From: Halorientalis salina
GTDB lineage: Archaea > Halobacteriota > Halobacteria > Halobacteriales > Haloarculaceae
Direction: 5' to 3'
Assembly: GCF_005049285.1 (NCBI RefSeq)
Contig: NZ_SOSC01000007.1
Span: forward strand, 1-64,000
DNA length: 64,000 bases
The notes below the pieces were generated by a model, which was given only the letters and a program-made list of their open reading frames with translations, ran no database searches and was not told the DNA's origin. The position numbers and the translations under genes were made by a program. Shown one piece after another: positions 24,775-32,487 of the stretch. Position 1 is the stretch's first letter. Each line of letters starts with the position of its first letter.

Positions 24775-25515
24775 ATGACCGAGAGAGAGCCCGAGGACCA
24801 CGACTTCTCCGAGGGGCAGGGTTTCGACGACCCGTACGAGGAGTTCGACCTGGACCCGCCGGAGCTGTCGGTCGACCCGGACAAGGTCGACCCCGTCGAC
24901 TCCCGCGTCGTCACCGACATGCTCGACGAGCGCAACCTCGCCAGCGAGGAGGTCGACGCCGAGCAACTGCTGGAAGTGGGGCTGGAGTACATGCACATCA
25001 ACCGCTTCGAGCAGGCCGCCGACGCCCTCGAACGGGTCGCCCGCTTCGCCGAGGACGAACGCATCGAACAGGAGGCCTGGACGAACAAGGGCGCGGCCCA
25101 CTCCCAGCTCGAAGAGTGGGACATGGCCATCGGCGCGTACAAGGAGGCCATCGACATCGACGCCTCCAGCGACCACACCGCGACCGCCGAGACGAACCTC
25201 GCCTACGCGCTCTGGGAGGCCGGCCGGTCCGAGCAGGCCCTAGAACACGCCGAGAAGGCCGTCGAGATCGACGAGCGCTTCGCCGAAGCCTGGTACAACC
25301 GCGGCTTCTTCCTGCTCGAACGGGGCCTCGCCGAGGACGCGCTGAACTCCTTCGACAACGCGATCCGCCTGGGCCACCGCAATACGGCGATCCTGGAGGA
25401 AAAAGCCAGAGCACTCGAAGAACTCGGCGAGTACGACGAGGCAGAAGAGATCGCCCAGGAGGCCGAAGAGATGCGCGAGCGGGCCGAAGAGGAACTCATC
25501 GACCAGCGAGAATGA
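24775..25515 (+). CDS. TPR-repeat protein
   Basis: The 246-aa product is acidic at the start and then forms about four tetratricopeptide repeats (about 65-230: GLEYMHINRFEQAADALERV, AWTNKGAAHSQLEEWDMAI, NLAYALWEAGRSEQALEHA, AWYNRGFFLLERGLAEDAL). Such repeats mediate protein-protein contacts. Its stop overlaps the start of the DUF424 gene by 4 nt (ATGA), so the two are co-translated. The partner is unknown. Confidence 0.9.
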   Translation: MTEREPEDHDFSEGQGFDDPYEEFDLDPPELSVDPDKVDPVDSRVVTDMLDERNLASEEVDAEQLLEVGLEYMHINRFEQAADALERVARFAEDERIEQEAWTNKGAAHSQLEEWDMAIGAYKEAIDIDASSDHTATAETNLAYALWEAGRSEQALEHAEKAVEIDERFAEAWYNRGFFLLERGLAEDALNSFDNAIRLGHRNTAILEEKARALEELGEYDEAEEIAQEAEEMRERAEEELIDQRE

Positions 25516-25802
25516 TCCTCAACGAACGCGACACGGAGGACGGACTGCTCGTCTCCGTCTGTGACCCGGACGTCCTCGGGGAGACCTTCGAGGACGGCCC
25601 CGTCTCGCTGACCGTCGACGAGGACTTTTACGACGGGGAGCGCGTCGACGAGGACGCCGTCGTCAGCAGCCTCGCGCGCTGTGCGGTCGCCAACCTCGTC
25701 GGAGCCGAGACCGTCGAGGTCGCCATCGAACACGGCTTCGTCGACGAGGCGAACGTCCTCGACATCGAGGACACGCGCCACGCCCAGATGCTCCGGATGT
25801 AG
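25512..25802 (+). CDS. DUF424-family protein
   Basis: The 96-aa product belongs to the archaeal DUF424 family, with the start MILNERDTEDGLLVSVCDPD and the segment GETFEDGPVSLTVDEDFY. It is coupled to the TPR gene. The function is unknown; the wide archaeal spread of the family suggests a basic cellular role. Confidence 0.85.
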   Translation: MILNERDTEDGLLVSVCDPDVLGETFEDGPVSLTVDEDFYDGERVDEDAVVSSLARCAVANLVGAETVEVAIEHGFVDEANVLDIEDTRHAQMLRM

Positions 25803-25882
25803 GCCGGGACGAGCGCTGGGCCTTTTGAAAGCCTCGCACTCGCGGCTGAACGCTTATTGAGATTCCCGCTCCGATAGTTGCC

Positions 25883-26980
25883 ATGCAGATCACGGGGATC
25901 AACCAGTACACTGTCGAGTACCAGGCAGCGGGGAGTTTCGAGCCGACCTGGATTCCGGGGTATCCACAGGGAACACACGAGGTCGCGCTGTTCGAGGTCG
26001 AGACCGACGCCGGCATCACGGGCTACGGCGCGATGCCGAGTTTCGCCGGCGGGATGGACTTCGAGGACCCGCTCTCCTTTTTCCTGCTCGGGGAGGACCC
26101 CCACGACGTCGAAGGGATCCTCGGCAAATTAGAGAGCATCAATCTCATCGGTCCGCGCCCGTGGGGCGTCGAGATCGCCCTGTGGGACATCATCGGCAAG
26201 GACGCGGGCAAGCCGGTCTACGAACTGCTGGGCGGCAGCTCCACTCAGATCCCGATTTACGCCTCGACCGGCCAGCTCATGCCGGCCGAGGAACGCATCG
26301 ACTACGTCGCGGACCGCATTGAGGAGGGCGTCGAGGCCGTCAAACTCCGCGTGACCGAGCCCGACCACATCGACATCGTCCGGGAGGTACGGGAGGCGTT
26401 CCCGGACCTGACGCTGATGGTCGACGCGAACAAGGGGTGGGCGGTCCGCGTCATGGAGGACGAGATCGAGTGGTCCTACACCGACGCACTCGAATTCGCC
26501 CGCGGCCTCGAAGACGTGGGCGGCGTCGAATGGCTCGAGGAGCCCCTGCCCCGGCACGACTACGAGGGGTACGCGCGCCTGCGCGACGCGGTGGATGTCC
26601 CCATCGCCGGCGGCGAGTTCAACAACGGCATCCACCACTTCCGGGAGTTCGTGACACACGGCTCGCTGGACGTGCTCCAGCCCGATGCCGCGCTGGCGAC
26701 GGGCATCAAACGGGCCAACGAGGTCGCCGCGATGGCCCGCCAGCACGGCCTGCGATACATTCCCCACACCTGGACGAACGGGATCGGGTTCGTCGCGAAC
26801 CTCCACGTCATGGTCGCCAACGACTCGCCGTGGTGTGAGTTCCCGATGGAACCCCCGTGGGATCCCGACGTGCGCGATTTCGTGCTCACCGAGACAATCG
26901 ACCACGAGGACGGATACGTCACGCCGCCGGACGGGCCGGGGCTGGGCGTCGACATCGAACCGGCGTATCTGGCGGACTAA
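25883..26980 (+). CDS. Enolase-superfamily enzyme (mandelate racemase/muconate cycloisomerase group)
   Basis: The 365-aa protein has the N-terminal capping domain (about 1-110) and the TIM-barrel of the superfamily. Motifs are VKLRV (a KxR-like acid/base site), DANKGW and EEPLP (metal ligands Asp and Glu), GGEFN (third ligand) and PHTWTNG (a His opposite the KxR). These point to a dehydratase or racemase for sugar acids or related substrates. The exact substrate cannot be told from the sequence. Confidence 0.85.
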   Translation: MQITGINQYTVEYQAAGSFEPTWIPGYPQGTHEVALFEVETDAGITGYGAMPSFAGGMDFEDPLSFFLLGEDPHDVEGILGKLESINLIGPRPWGVEIALWDIIGKDAGKPVYELLGGSSTQIPIYASTGQLMPAEERIDYVADRIEEGVEAVKLRVTEPDHIDIVREVREAFPDLTLMVDANKGWAVRVMEDEIEWSYTDALEFARGLEDVGGVEWLEEPLPRHDYEGYARLRDAVDVPIAGGEFNNGIHHFREFVTHGSLDVLQPDAALATGIKRANEVAAMARQHGLRYIPHTWTNGIGFVANLHVMVANDSPWCEFPMEPPWDPDVRDFVLTETIDHEDGYVTPPDGPGLGVDIEPAYLAD

Positions 26981-27039
26981 CCCCGTTACCGTCGGCGGGA
27001 ATCGTAAGGGGGACAACCGCCCACCTCCCGGTTCCGGTA

Positions 27040-27447
27040 ATGACAGACGATCGCTTCGAGTTCGTGACGGAGATGTCGATCCGCTATCGTGATCTCGACC
27101 CCTGGGACCACGTCAACAACGCCGTCTACGCGACCTACCTCGAACAGGCCCGCATCCAGTATCTCGATGCGGTCCTCGACGAGTCGATGGGTGGCCGGGA
27201 TTTCGTCCTCGCCCACCTCGAACTGGACTACCAGCAGTCCGTCGAGTACCGCGACGAGCTCACCATCGCGCTCCGGGTCAGCGAGATGGGCACGTCCAGC
27301 CTCTCCTTTGCGTACGAGGTCCGAGCCGACGGCGAGGTCGCGGCCACCGGCGAGACGACGCAGGTCCACATCGGTGCCGACGGTCCCGCGCCGCTGCCCG
27401 ATTCCTGGCGGGAGACCATCGAACAGTTCGAACCGGCGCTGGCGTAG
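27040..27447 (+). CDS. Acyl-CoA thioesterase (4HBT hot-dog fold)
   Basis: The 135-aa product has the 4-hydroxybenzoyl-CoA thioesterase pattern: YRDLDPWDHVNNAVYATYLE, with Asp at the usual catalytic place, then FVLAHLELDYQQSVEYRDEL. It hydrolyses an acyl-CoA, which one is unknown. The ATG at 27040 is used since the upstream extension is Arg-rich and not protein-like. Confidence 0.88.
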   Translation: MTDDRFEFVTEMSIRYRDLDPWDHVNNAVYATYLEQARIQYLDAVLDESMGGRDFVLAHLELDYQQSVEYRDELTIALRVSEMGTSSLSFAYEVRADGEVAATGETTQVHIGADGPAPLPDSWRETIEQFEPALA

Positions 27448-27492
27448 CCGCCTGGCCCCGACCGGACCGAAGGACAGTTGAGGCCGCAACTC

Positions 27493-27506
27493 TTAGGCTG
27501 GCCTAA
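27493..27506. promoter_or_regulatory. DtxR/IdeR-like operator at the sufS start
   Basis: TTAGGC-TG-GCCTAA is a perfect inverted repeat identical in its arms to DtxR/IdeR half-sites. The last A is the first base of the sufS ATG (27506), so a bound metal-responsive repressor would cover the transcription start. Confidence 0.55.
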
Positions 27507-28750
27507 TGGAACCTCCGCAGACCGAACCGCTCGACGTGGACCGGATCCGTTCGGACTTCCCCATTCTGGAGCGCGAATTCGACGGCACGCCGCTGGTCTA
27601 CCTGGACAACGCGGCGACGAGCCAGACGCCGGACCAGGTCGTCGACGCCATCGCCCACTACTACCGCCACTACAACGCCAACGTCCACCGCGGTCTCCAC
27701 CAGCTGTCACAGGAAGCCTCGATCGCCTACGAGGAGGCCCACGACCGCGTCGCGGAGTTCATCGGCGCGTCTGGCGGCCGCGAGGAAGTCGTCTTCACCA
27801 AGAACACCACCGAGTCGATGAACACCGTCGCCTACGCCTGGGGACTCTCCGAACTGGGGCCCGGCGACGAGATCGTCCTGACCGAGATGGAACACCACGC
27901 CGCCCTGGTCACCTGGCAGCAGATCGCCAAGAAGACCGGCGCCGAGGTGAAGTTCGTCCGTGTCGACGAGGAGGGGTATCTGGACATGGACCACGCCCGC
28001 GAGTTGATCACTGACGACACCGAGATGGTCAGCGTCGTCCACGTCTCGAACACGCTGGGGACGATCAACCCCGTTTCCGAACTGGCGGACATCGCCCACG
28101 ACCACGACTCGCTGATCTTCGTCGACGGTGCCCAGTCGGCCCCGCACGTCTCCATCGACGTCGAGGCCATCGACGCCGACTTCTTCGCCTTCTCCGGACA
28201 CAAGATGTGCGGTCCGACCGGCATCGGCGTTCTCTACGGGAAAGAACACCTCCTCGAGGAGATGCAGCCGTACCTCTACGGCGGCATGATGATCTCGAAG
28301 GTCACCTTCGAGGACTCGACCTGGCACGAGTTGCCCTGGAAGTTCGAGGCCGGGACCCCGGTCATCGCCCAGGGCATCGCGCTCGCGGAGGCCATCGACT
28401 ACCTCGAAGACATCGGGATGGATCGGATCGAGGCCCACGAGGAGGCCCTCGCCGAGTACGCCTACGACCGCCTCTCGGAGTTCGAGGACATCGACATCCT
28501 CGGCCCGCCGGGCGACGACCGGGCCGGACTGGTCTCCTTCAACCTCGACTCGGTCCACGCCCACGACGTGTCGGAGATTCTCAACAGCCACGGTGTCGCC
28601 GTCCGCGCCGGCGACCACTGCACCCAACCGCTCCACGACAAACTCGGCGTGCCAGCCTCCGCACGCGCCTCCTTCTACATTTACAACACGAGGGAAGAAA
28701 TCGACACGATGATCGACGCGCTGGAAGACGCGCGTGAGTTGTTCGCGTAG
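27506..28750 (+). CDS. sufS: Cysteine desulfurase SufS
   Basis: The 414-aa PLP enzyme has YLDNAATSQ at the N-terminus, SGHKMCGPTG with the PLP-binding Lys (about 231), and AGDHCTQPLH with the active Cys (about 371). It takes sulfur from cysteine for Fe-S clusters as a persulfide. The sequence is of the SufS type (group II). It starts at the ATG inside the DtxR-like operator. SufU lies 1.7 kb downstream, with AzlCD between on the other strand. Confidence 0.94.
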   Translation: MEPPQTEPLDVDRIRSDFPILEREFDGTPLVYLDNAATSQTPDQVVDAIAHYYRHYNANVHRGLHQLSQEASIAYEEAHDRVAEFIGASGGREEVVFTKNTTESMNTVAYAWGLSELGPGDEIVLTEMEHHAALVTWQQIAKKTGAEVKFVRVDEEGYLDMDHARELITDDTEMVSVVHVSNTLGTINPVSELADIAHDHDSLIFVDGAQSAPHVSIDVEAIDADFFAFSGHKMCGPTGIGVLYGKEHLLEEMQPYLYGGMMISKVTFEDSTWHELPWKFEAGTPVIAQGIALAEAIDYLEDIGMDRIEAHEEALAEYAYDRLSEFEDIDILGPPGDDRAGLVSFNLDSVHAHDVSEILNSHGVAVRAGDHCTQPLHDKLGVPASARASFYIYNTREEIDTMIDALEDARELFA

Positions 28751-28854
28751 GACTGCCTGTTCCCGACCCCCTCCGTTTTGTCTCCACTCGGGCACATCTC
28801 AGCGAACCGTCGGGTCCGTAGCTTCTACTGTTGGGCCGTGGTACCGTGTGCCGC

Positions 28855-29031
28855 ATGGCGATCTGTCCGCATTGCGACGGCGACATCAGCGAATGGGCAC
28901 AGCGACTCGAACAGGCACCGGCGGCCAACACGCCGAAGGTGTGGACCTGCCCGGAGTGTGAGACGATCCTGGGTATCTCCGACTGGGGGACGACCGAACA
29001 GGACAAACAGGCCCAACAGCCGACGCAGTAA
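28855..29031 (+). CDS. Small zinc-ribbon protein
   Basis: The 58-aa product has CPHC (C4/C7) and CPEC (C32/C35), a zinc-ribbon of the common haloarchaeal small-protein class, and a Gln/Thr-rich tail. The ATG at 28855 leaves three residues before the first Cys. Role unknown. Confidence 0.75.
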   Translation: MAICPHCDGDISEWAQRLEQAPAANTPKVWTCPECETILGISDWGTTEQDKQAQQPTQ

Positions 29032-29040
29032 CGCCGTTCC

Positions 29041-29385
29041 TTAGAGCGCCGGGAGCACGAGGAAGCGAACGACCCAGAGCGTTACCATCCCGGCGGCCAT
29101 CGTGGCGAAGACGTTCTCGGTGCGCCAGGCCACCGCACCAGCGAACCCGCCGGCGACGAGTTTGTCCACGGCGAGGCCGGTCTCGGCCTGGAGAGTGACG
29201 AACGCGGGGGCGACCAGCGCCGCGAGGACGGCCGCGGGAACGTATCGGAGCGCCCGTTCGAGTCGCGGCGGGATCTCGTCGAGCCGGCCGAACAGCGCGA
29301 TGAAGGAGAGCCGGATGGCGTACGTGAGGGCGCCGATGACGGCGATGACGCCCCAGACCGCGGGGTCGGTGTAGCTAGTGGCCAT
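29041..29385 (-). CDS. azlD: AzlD-type branched-chain amino acid export subunit
   Basis: The 114-aa membrane protein has about four helices and the AzlD pattern (VIGALTYAIRLSFIALFG, PPRLERALRYVPAAVLAALV). With AzlC it forms a permease thought to export branched-chain amino acids or analogues. The start overlaps azlC by 11 nt, so the pair is co-translated. Confidence 0.9.
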   Translation of the reverse strand: MATSYTDPAVWGVIAVIGALTYAIRLSFIALFGRLDEIPPRLERALRYVPAAVLAALVAPAFVTLQAETGLAVDKLVAGGFAGAVAWRTENVFATMAAGMVTLWVVRFLVLPAL

Positions 29386-30073
29386 CGCTCTCCACCACGT
29401 CCATGCGGCGCTCGGCGACGAGTCCGATCGGGATGGCGACCGACGCCCCGACGAGCAGGCCGAGGTTGAGTGGGAGGCCCGCGCCCGCGACCGCGACGGT
29501 GCCGCTGACCAGTGCAGCGACGACGGTCGGCCCGTCCTCCATGGCGGGCACCAGCAGTGCCAGGAAGACCAGCGGGACGGCGAACTCGAGGCCCCACGCG
29601 TCGGGGACGCCGGTCCCGAGCACGACGCCGGCGACGGTCGCGAGTTGCCAGACGGCCCAGAGCGTGGCGGCGACCCCGAGATAGTACGATTTCCGGTCGA
29701 CGGAGCGCTCCGAGCGGTAGCTGGCGATCGAGAGCGCGTACGCCTGGTCGGTCAGGAGGTACGCCAGCCCGCCTTTCCACCTCGCCGAGAGGTCACGGAG
29801 GTAGGGGGCGATCGACGCCGAGTACATTACCATCCGGAGATTGATGACGACGGCCGTGACGACGACGACGGCCAGCGGTGCGTCGCTACCGAGCAGATCG
29901 AGTGCTGCGAGCTGGGACGCACCGGCGAACACGACGACGGACATCCCGAGCGCCTGTGAGAGGTCCAGTCCCGCGTTCACGGCCGCGATCCCCGCCACGA
30001 GGCCGAACGGTGCGACACCGAGCAAGAGCGGAGAGACGTCTCGGACGCCACGACGGAAGTCGGCGGAGTTCAT
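29375..30073 (-). CDS. azlC: AzlC-type branched-chain amino acid export subunit
   Basis: The 232-aa membrane protein matches AzlC: FRRGVRDVSPLLLGVAPFGL at the start, GASQLAALDL and LRMVMYSASIAPYL, and LTDQAYALSI. It is the large subunit of the AzlCD permease. The ATG at 30073 is chosen because the family's N-terminal FRRG segment follows it directly. Confidence 0.9.
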   Translation of the reverse strand: MNSADFRRGVRDVSPLLLGVAPFGLVAGIAAVNAGLDLSQALGMSVVVFAGASQLAALDLLGSDAPLAVVVVTAVVINLRMVMYSASIAPYLRDLSARWKGGLAYLLTDQAYALSIASYRSERSVDRKSYYLGVAATLWAVWQLATVAGVVLGTGVPDAWGLEFAVPLVFLALLVPAMEDGPTVVAALVSGTVAVAGAGLPLNLGLLVGASVAIPIGLVAERRMDVVESDGH

Positions 30074-30138
30074 ATCCGGGTCGTCGTCACGGAACGGTCT
30101 AAGGATGATCGTTTTCCGCTCTAGGTGTTGGTTATTTG

Positions 30139-30336
30139 TTAGTCTTCGCGTCGGCCCTGGGCCAGCGCCCAGAGGACGATCACGAGTCCCTCGATGCGCG
30201 CTGCGGTGTACACCCACGGGCGCAACTCGAAGTCGCTGTCCGGCGTGACCGCGCGGTCCATCCAGAAATCGACGACTCGTCGGGGGACGAGCAGTTCGAG
30301 CAGGCCGAGCGCGAGGAACGCGAGTCGGAAGCGCAT
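30139..30336 (-). CDS. Small membrane protein
   Basis: The 65-aa product has an N-terminal membrane helix (RLAFLALGLLELLVP), a polar middle with FWMDRAVTPDSDFELRPW and a second helix (EGLVIVLWALAQG). It resembles small haloarchaeal membrane proteins of unknown role. Confidence 0.65.
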   Translation of the reverse strand: MRFRLAFLALGLLELLVPRRVVDFWMDRAVTPDSDFELRPWVYTAARIEGLVIVLWALAQGRRED

Positions 30337-30440
30337 ACGGAATGTCGGGCCCCTCTCTGCATATTCCTTCCGCTGACTCGCTCGTGCGAACGTCTCCCTC
30401 GGAACGCTTATCCGCGAGACGCCGCTATACTGGATTACCA

Positions 30441-30866
30441 ATGGTCGGCGGCTCCGATATGTACCGACAGCAGATCCTCGACCACTACAAGAGTCCCCGA
30501 AACTACGGGGAACTCGAGGATCCCACGTTCACCCACGTCGGCGAGAACCCGATGTGCGGTGACACTATCGAGATGCAGGTCAAACTCGACGACGACGAGG
30601 AGAAAATCGAGTACGTCGCCTTCCAGGGCGACGGCTGTGCCATCTCACAGGCCTCCGCGTCGATGCTCTCCGAGAAGTTACAGGAGACGCCCATCGACGA
30701 ACTACGAGAGATGGACCGCGACGACATCGTCGACATGCTCGGCGTCGATATCTCACCGATGCGGATCAAGTGTGCGGTGCTGGCCGAGAAGGTCGCCCAG
30801 GACGGCGCGGACATCTACTTCGGCGAACTGGACGTCGAGAAGACGACGACTGAAGACGACGAGTAG
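30441..30866 (+). CDS. sufU: Fe-S scaffold / sulfur carrier SufU
   Basis: The 141-aa protein is of the SufU/IscU-like family, with three conserved Cys residues in NPMCGDTI, DGCAISQAS and RIKCAVL. It accepts sulfur from SufS, and may assemble or deliver clusters. An alternative start is the ATG at 30459, but the upstream one gives the usual length. Confidence 0.93.
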   Translation: MVGGSDMYRQQILDHYKSPRNYGELEDPTFTHVGENPMCGDTIEMQVKLDDDEEKIEYVAFQGDGCAISQASASMLSEKLQETPIDELREMDRDDIVDMLGVDISPMRIKCAVLAEKVAQDGADIYFGELDVEKTTTEDDE

Positions 30867-30926
30867 ATTCTGCGGACAGCTCCCGACGCGACTCGTCTTA
30901 CATGAACCCGGCGAGAACGGGAGACC

Positions 30927-32435
30927 CTACGACCCTCTTTCGTACCGATAGACGTCGACGGCGTTGTACTCGCGACTCTCGCGTCCCTCGTAGCCCCGGC
31001 GTTCGAGCAGTCGCTGGAACCGCGCTTCCTGTGTCGACTCCATCCGCGAACTGACCAGCCAGACCGTCTCGTGCCCCCGAACGGTCGCGTTCAGGTGGCT
31101 CGCGTTCGCGTCCTCCTGGACGCCACGCACAGCGCCGGGTCCCTCGTAGTAGAACGCGAACGTGTCGTTCGCGGCCCGGTCGCTGACGACCACGAGATCT
31201 CCCTCTGTGGCGTTGGCCGCGACGAACCCCGTTGCCTCCCGCCACTCGCCGTTCTGTGGCTGTCCGTAGTACCCCGGGAGCCCCGCGACGGCCGCGCCGA
31301 GGAGCAGGACGATCCCGATGTATCTGAACTCGACCGATCCGAGCCGACGGATTTCCTTCGAGAGAAAGAGAAGCAGGGCGGGGAGGGCGGCGACGGTGTA
31401 GCGGGCGACGAACAGCGGCGCGACGAGATACGAGAGGACGAACGGAGCCAGAACGGGGACGAGGAACCACCAGGCCAGCAGCGTGGTGTTTTCGCGGTGC
31501 AACGGGACGCGACTCGCCCCGACGGCGGCGAACACACAGACGAGGACGATGGCCGCCAGTCCGAGCAGGGGGTCCCGCGGGTGGAGGTAGCGCCCGACGG
31601 CGAAGACGAGGCGCGAGAGGGTCGGCTCGGGGATCCAGCCCAGCGCGACACCGCCGCCGTCGTCCAGCGCGAACACCTGCCGCGAGAGGACGGCGACGTA
31701 CGGCAGCACCAGGAGGCCGACCCCGGCCTGGAGGGCGAGCCACCGGCGTAGCGGGATCGGCCACTCGCCGTTCTCGTCGAGGAGCCTGCTCGTGAGTATC
31801 TGGCCGTTCTGGGCGGCGACGACGAACAGGCCGAACGCGTGGGTGTATCCCAGGACGACCGTCGAGCACAGGTAGCCAACGCCGGCCCGGCGGTCGGGGG
31901 ATTCTCGCAGACGGACGAGCCAGTACATCGAGGCAAGCGTCGCCAGCACGAGCAGGCTGTACATCCGGGCGTTCTGTGACTGCTGGAGGTGCAGTCCCGA
32001 GACGGACAGCAACCCCGCCGCCAGCACGCCGACCTGTCGGTCGTAGAGACGCGCGCCAAGCGCGTACATGACCGGCAGCGCCGCGATGCCGAAGACCGCC
32101 GACAGCAGGCGGACGGGGGCTTCACCAGTCCCCAGCAGGCTGATCCAGCCGTCCAGCAGCGCGTAGTACAGCGGCGGGTGCCGGTCGACGAAGGGGAGTT
32201 CGACGATCACTTCGACGAGCGACCGCGACAGGACGTAGTTCAGCGACGCGATCTCGTCGAGCCAGTAGCTCTCGGTCCCTAGTCCGTAGAGACGGAGCGC
32301 AGTGCCGGCGACGAGGACCGCGTACAGCCACGGCGGCCGCTCGGTGAGCGTCGTTCGCACACGCTCCACCCCCGTGGAAACGGCGTCCTGGTCCACCCCC
32401 ATGACTGCGTTCTCGTTGGTCTCACCTTTCGACAC
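30927..32435 (-). CDS. Membrane glycosyltransferase of the GT39/PMT type
   Basis: The 502-aa product has about ten or more membrane helices. The first loop has SYWLDEIASL, where the acidic pair is the catalytic signature of PMT/ArnT-like (GT39/GT-C) enzymes, and RHPPLYYALLDGWISLLG follows. These use a polyprenyl-phosphate sugar as donor and work on the outer face of the membrane. In haloarchaea such genes serve protein or lipid glycosylation. The acceptor is unknown. Confidence 0.8.
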   Translation of the reverse strand: MSKGETNENAVMGVDQDAVSTGVERVRTTLTERPPWLYAVLVAGTALRLYGLGTESYWLDEIASLNYVLSRSLVEVIVELPFVDRHPPLYYALLDGWISLLGTGEAPVRLLSAVFGIAALPVMYALGARLYDRQVGVLAAGLLSVSGLHLQQSQNARMYSLLVLATLASMYWLVRLRESPDRRAGVGYLCSTVVLGYTHAFGLFVVAAQNGQILTSRLLDENGEWPIPLRRWLALQAGVGLLVLPYVAVLSRQVFALDDGGGVALGWIPEPTLSRLVFAVGRYLHPRDPLLGLAAIVLVCVFAAVGASRVPLHRENTTLLAWWFLVPVLAPFVLSYLVAPLFVARYTVAALPALLLFLSKEIRRLGSVEFRYIGIVLLLGAAVAGLPGYYGQPQNGEWREATGFVAANATEGDLVVVSDRAANDTFAFYYEGPGAVRGVQEDANASHLNATVRGHETVWLVSSRMESTQEARFQRLLERRGYEGRESREYNAVDVYRYERGS

Positions 32436-32487
32436 CGGAATAAAAAGTCACTGGTGCCGACAGATATCGTCGGGCGAGTTCCGCCGC

